64,000 bases of DNA from Myrica gale (taxonomy: Eukaryota; Streptophyta; Magnoliopsida; Fagales; Myricaceae): positions 18,235,501-18,299,500 of the forward strand of contig OZ005605.1 of assembly GCA_963930655.1 (NCBI GenBank), in the 5' to 3' direction. Every line of letters begins with the position of its first letter. Position 1 is the first letter of the stretch. Under the pieces are notes generated by a model. That model ran no database searches. It was not told the DNA's origin and worked only from the letters and a program-made list of their open reading frames with translations. A program made the position numbers and the translations under genes. Shown in pieces: positions 61,001-64,000 of this stretch.

Positions 61001-63486
61001 AAAGTACCAAATTCTACATCCAAAAGAAGAAGAAAAGAAATTTGGTCACTTTAGAGTCATCCTCTTAGCATTAAACCATGAAATGTTGATAGCTAGTACT
61101 ACAGTTGCAAGAAGTTAGTATCAACTGGCCTAACCCACATTCAGTTCACGAGGACACAAATCAAGTGACCCGCATCCCAATACCAACACAAGAAATTTTC
61201 TTTTGCCCTTTCACCCCACTGCTGAAAACATCCACCGAAAAAGTGCAACAGATTGAGACAAAAAGCCAAATACAAGGATTACACAATGGACATGGTCATG
61301 ATTAACTTATCCCTAGGGTTTAAGCACATCCTGGCCTTCACATAACCAGAAATCTTTCTGCAGTTAACAGCCCCAATATTTGTAGCAACAAGAAGCACGA
61401 ATGGATCTCTTTACAGCTTTCAAACCAGCCTAGAAATCAAAGTTACTGGGGATTTTATACGACTAACCATTTGTTGAGAGAAGCTTAGGATACTTACCAC
61501 ATAAATAAGTACCTCCTCAATTAAAACCAAACAAAATTTAAATTGAATCAGACCATCATGCATTGGCCAACTCACACCAGGATCAGCTCATGGCTCAACC
61601 TTGATCTAGTTCCTTCATGCAATACTCATGTATGTAGTGAATGGATTTACCAAAGGGAGATTTCTCAGTGCACATCAGTTTGGATATGTTAATTGTCCTA
61701 ACAGATGAAACCAAAGAGCATGCTGCACCTCACATTAGGTGAATGGGTTACTGAAGTTTTTTTTTTTTGGGGGGGGGGGGGGGTAATTGGGTTACAGAAA
61801 TTAAGCCAAACTGAATGCAACATATAGACTCCTAAGAATGTCAGCTGCAGCCTTTGTGACCACAAGTCCTAGATCCTCACAAGATGCTACTCTTGTTTGG
61901 AAGCCACCCTACTTATATAAGACCTTAAAAAAATCAAAGCACGTAAGCCTTTGTCAACTCAGGTTTTTACCTCAACTCACAATAAAGTAGAGGAGTTTCA
62001 AGATAGATAAATTACGCAGCCCGTTATCTTCAAATAATGACAAAAAAAATAAAGAATGTCACCCAATACTTCATTCATAACATTTGGGCGAATGCTAAAA
62101 CATAATGGCTTTCTCCTCACTTGAAGCCAACTGCAATGAAAAGGCGAAAGCCAAAAAGAAAAGGAAAAAAATCTCGTGCAGCATGCAATTTTTTACCTGA
62201 AATCTTTGTCATAAAAACATCTCAGAATCTTCCCAGGAATCCAATCGAAATCACTGGGATTGATTGAGCCATCAGAGCACCTCATGCAGTAAACCCTGTA
62301 TATCTCAGCTAACCTCTCCATGGCATATTTTTTAACAAGTAGCTGTAAATTCAAAGCGAAAGAAACAATTGGAATAGGAAGGAAAAATTGTTGGAAGTTT
62401 AAAACACGGATCAGCACAAATGGATAGGAAGGAAAGCATGTGTACAGATTTGTCCCTGAGACGCTCGGCTACAAGTTTTACAGTTTCAGGGGGAATAGCA
62501 TTGAGAGCATGGCAAGCCACATCACAGATTACAGCAGCAACTTGTTTTCGAACATTTTCATCAAAGTCCAACAACCGGTCACAAAGTGCAGCTACAAAAT
62601 TTTGATCAAGATCAAAGTCAGTAGATGTTACACTACCATTTGTTCTCTGATAAACAAGTATATGGGAGATATATTATATTTATGGATCAATCAAATTCAC
62701 TTACAAATGATTTGAGTAGCCTCAGCTCTTAATGGATCAGACAGTAGACAGCTCTTGACACGTTCAAGGACACACATTCGAACCTCAACAACTCTGTCAG
62801 TCAACCTCTTCAAAAACTCCGAAAAGATTGACTGAAAGGCTTCAGAGATAACAGCTCCAGGCAGAGCAAATAGATCTCCAACTAACCTGACCGCTTTTAA
62901 ACGAGTATCTAGCTGATCAGTCTGCAGATGTTGAAATCAGAACTGAGTAGCATTCTCTCGTCACCGAATAACATTAAAGAGAGGAAGCGCAGAAGCTTAG
63001 GCAGAGAAGTAGTACTTACCAGCAGCTCTCCTGTAAGGTATGGGACTACTCCCAATAGGATCTGCGGAGCACAACGATAAATATCGTAAATAACTTCGTG
63101 GTAGTCAATTTGACCATTCACTGACTTGTTATCTCCTGACATCGATGATATAAGAAACTGTTTTATGCCAGCTTCAAGTTTTACTGCACAGTGCCCAATA
63201 ACATCCATCGCAAGCCTCCTTGCAGCCATGGTAATCTCCTGGAAACCAAGTTCAATAAAAATCAATTCCCTTCTAAAGAAGTGGTGTAAATAAGTGTTAT
63301 TTATAATTAAAGAACAACCTAATCAACTGCATTTGCCAGCATAGAGAAGAGGTACTTACACTTCTATTACGACCCAATACAGACAATAAAACAAACAGAA
63401 GATCCTCCCTGACATCCTCACTCTCTTCTAAGAGAACGACCATGATCGTTTGCATTGATGACATAACACTTTCTGGATGATCATCA
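52083..63486 (-). CDS. PDS5: Sister-chromatid cohesion protein PDS5 homologue, N-terminus outside window
   Basis: Thirty exons seen on the - strand: 63360-63486, 63020-63238, 62705-62921, 62446-62591, 62197-62342, 60688-60837, 60510-60558, 60234-60425, 59679-59858, 59440-59594, 59232-59358, 58913-59062, 58738-58794, 58427-58563, 58183-58300, 57866-58000, 57548-57744, 56819-56981, 56519-56665, 55941-56018, 55185-55847, 54981-55091, 54510-54589, 54151-54202, 53898-53984, 53752-53789, 53507-53569, 53269-53420, 52224-52648, 52083-52133. Together they give 1,536 residues, all in phase. PDS5 binds cohesin and controls its loading, release and repair roles. HEAT-repeat part: DDHPESVMSSMQTIMVVLLE, ALCDRLLDFDENVRKQVAAV, HAICDLGLSITKRLAP. 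Then a Lys/Ser-rich linker, a Tudor-like module (CRIKVWWPMDKRFYQGIVKS, HVVLYEDGDVEVLRLEKERW) and an acidic tail ending in basic HRPGKKGSRQGG. The first exons lie beyond base 64000. Confidence 0.94.
60838..62196. other. Large PDS5 intron (1.36 kb) with a T12G15 tract
   Basis: No gene recognised. A T12 run (61757-61768) passes directly into G15 (61769-61783). Confidence 0.7.
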
Positions 63487-64000
63487 CTGCATATGTGACA
63501 AAATTTTAGCACAGTAGTTATTAAATTTGCAGAAGATATTATACCTTCTGTCATCAAAATAAAAAAGAAAGTAAAAGAAGCAAGGAAAAGCTAACAGCCA
63601 GTGCATATCTATCAATGAACTCTCACTGCAAAACATATAGGGGACAATTTCAGGTTAGACTTTAACCACAAGCAAGCTTATATTTATACCTCCGAGTAAA
63701 ATTCCAGCAAATTACAGACAAAGGAGTAATGAAAACCAGTGATCATTCCAAGTTTTAGCCCAGCCCTATCAGTCAAGTATTCTAGAGAGAGAGAGCATGG
63801 AGAATAATAATTTACTGCTTTCTGGATCTTGTTGTGACTTCTCCAAACTTCACATCTTCCATTAGAACTGACATATGCTGTTCCTATAGTTACTTTCACA
63901 ATTGGGACCAAAATTGAAGAACAGAAGTTACTTCATTACAACCATATACAATGTTCTACGTGTGGACTGATCTGCAGATATCACTTTACGCATATATCTC
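63487..64000. other. PDS5 intronic sequence at the window edge
   Basis: The exon at 63360-63486 starts in mid-codon, so earlier exons must exist. None matching the expected upstream HEAT repeats could be found between 63,487 and 64,000. Confidence 0.5.

Noticed and set aside
63684-63911. - strand 75-codon frame at the window edge
   Set aside because: No similarity to PDS5 HEAT repeats and no in-phase splice link to the exon at 63,486; treated as intron.

Overview
This 64 kb window is nuclear DNA from a flowering plant, almost certainly a eudicot. The genes have many short exons with GT-AG introns. The intergenic DNA is AT-rich and full of small inverted-repeat elements, and the protein families (D6PK-type AGC kinase, CSLE, C2/CAR, plant PDS5 with a Tudor module, ALKBH2) have plant-type architectures. 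Several features look like a woody rosid, but the species cannot be fixed from sequence alone.

Layout. 1-0.64 kb: 3' end of an AGC-VIII (D6PK-like) protein kinase, + strand. 0.65-13.1 kb: an accessory zone of nested mobile DNA. It holds a 30-bp inverted repeat, a retroposed insertion with an 18-bp target duplication, small MITE-like elements, a hAT-type element sitting inside a dead LINE RNase H domain, and a 4.78 kb Mutator-like element (long inverted ends, 9-bp target duplication). The Mutator-like element carries a glutaredoxin first exon and an ATXR5/6 SET exon, so it is a Pack-MULE. 13.2-14.8 kb: a USP-domain protein, - strand, four exons. 15-20 kb: gene-poor DNA with MITE-like elements and a 3 x ~205 bp tandem repeat. 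20.4-26.5 kb: an 11-exon SEC14-like lipid-transfer gene, + strand, with a LINE remnant in intron 4. 27.4-32.0 kb: a decayed Ty1/copia element. 32.4-36.1 kb: a cellulose synthase-like E gene, + strand, with a relic of a second copy just downstream. From 37.9 kb to the end every gene is on the - strand: acetoacetyl-CoA thiolase (37.9-42.2), ALKBH2 DNA repair dioxygenase (43.7-45.4), a small C2-domain CAR-like protein (47.0-49.9) with a solo LTR in intron 2, and most of PDS5 (52.1-63.5, 30 exons, N-terminus beyond the window).

The host genes do not form one pathway; this is an ordinary gene neighbourhood. Gene models were built by hand from splice-site phase continuity, and all exon lengths listed add up to open reading frames. 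The most interesting non-ordinary object is the Pack-MULE at 7,972-12,749.
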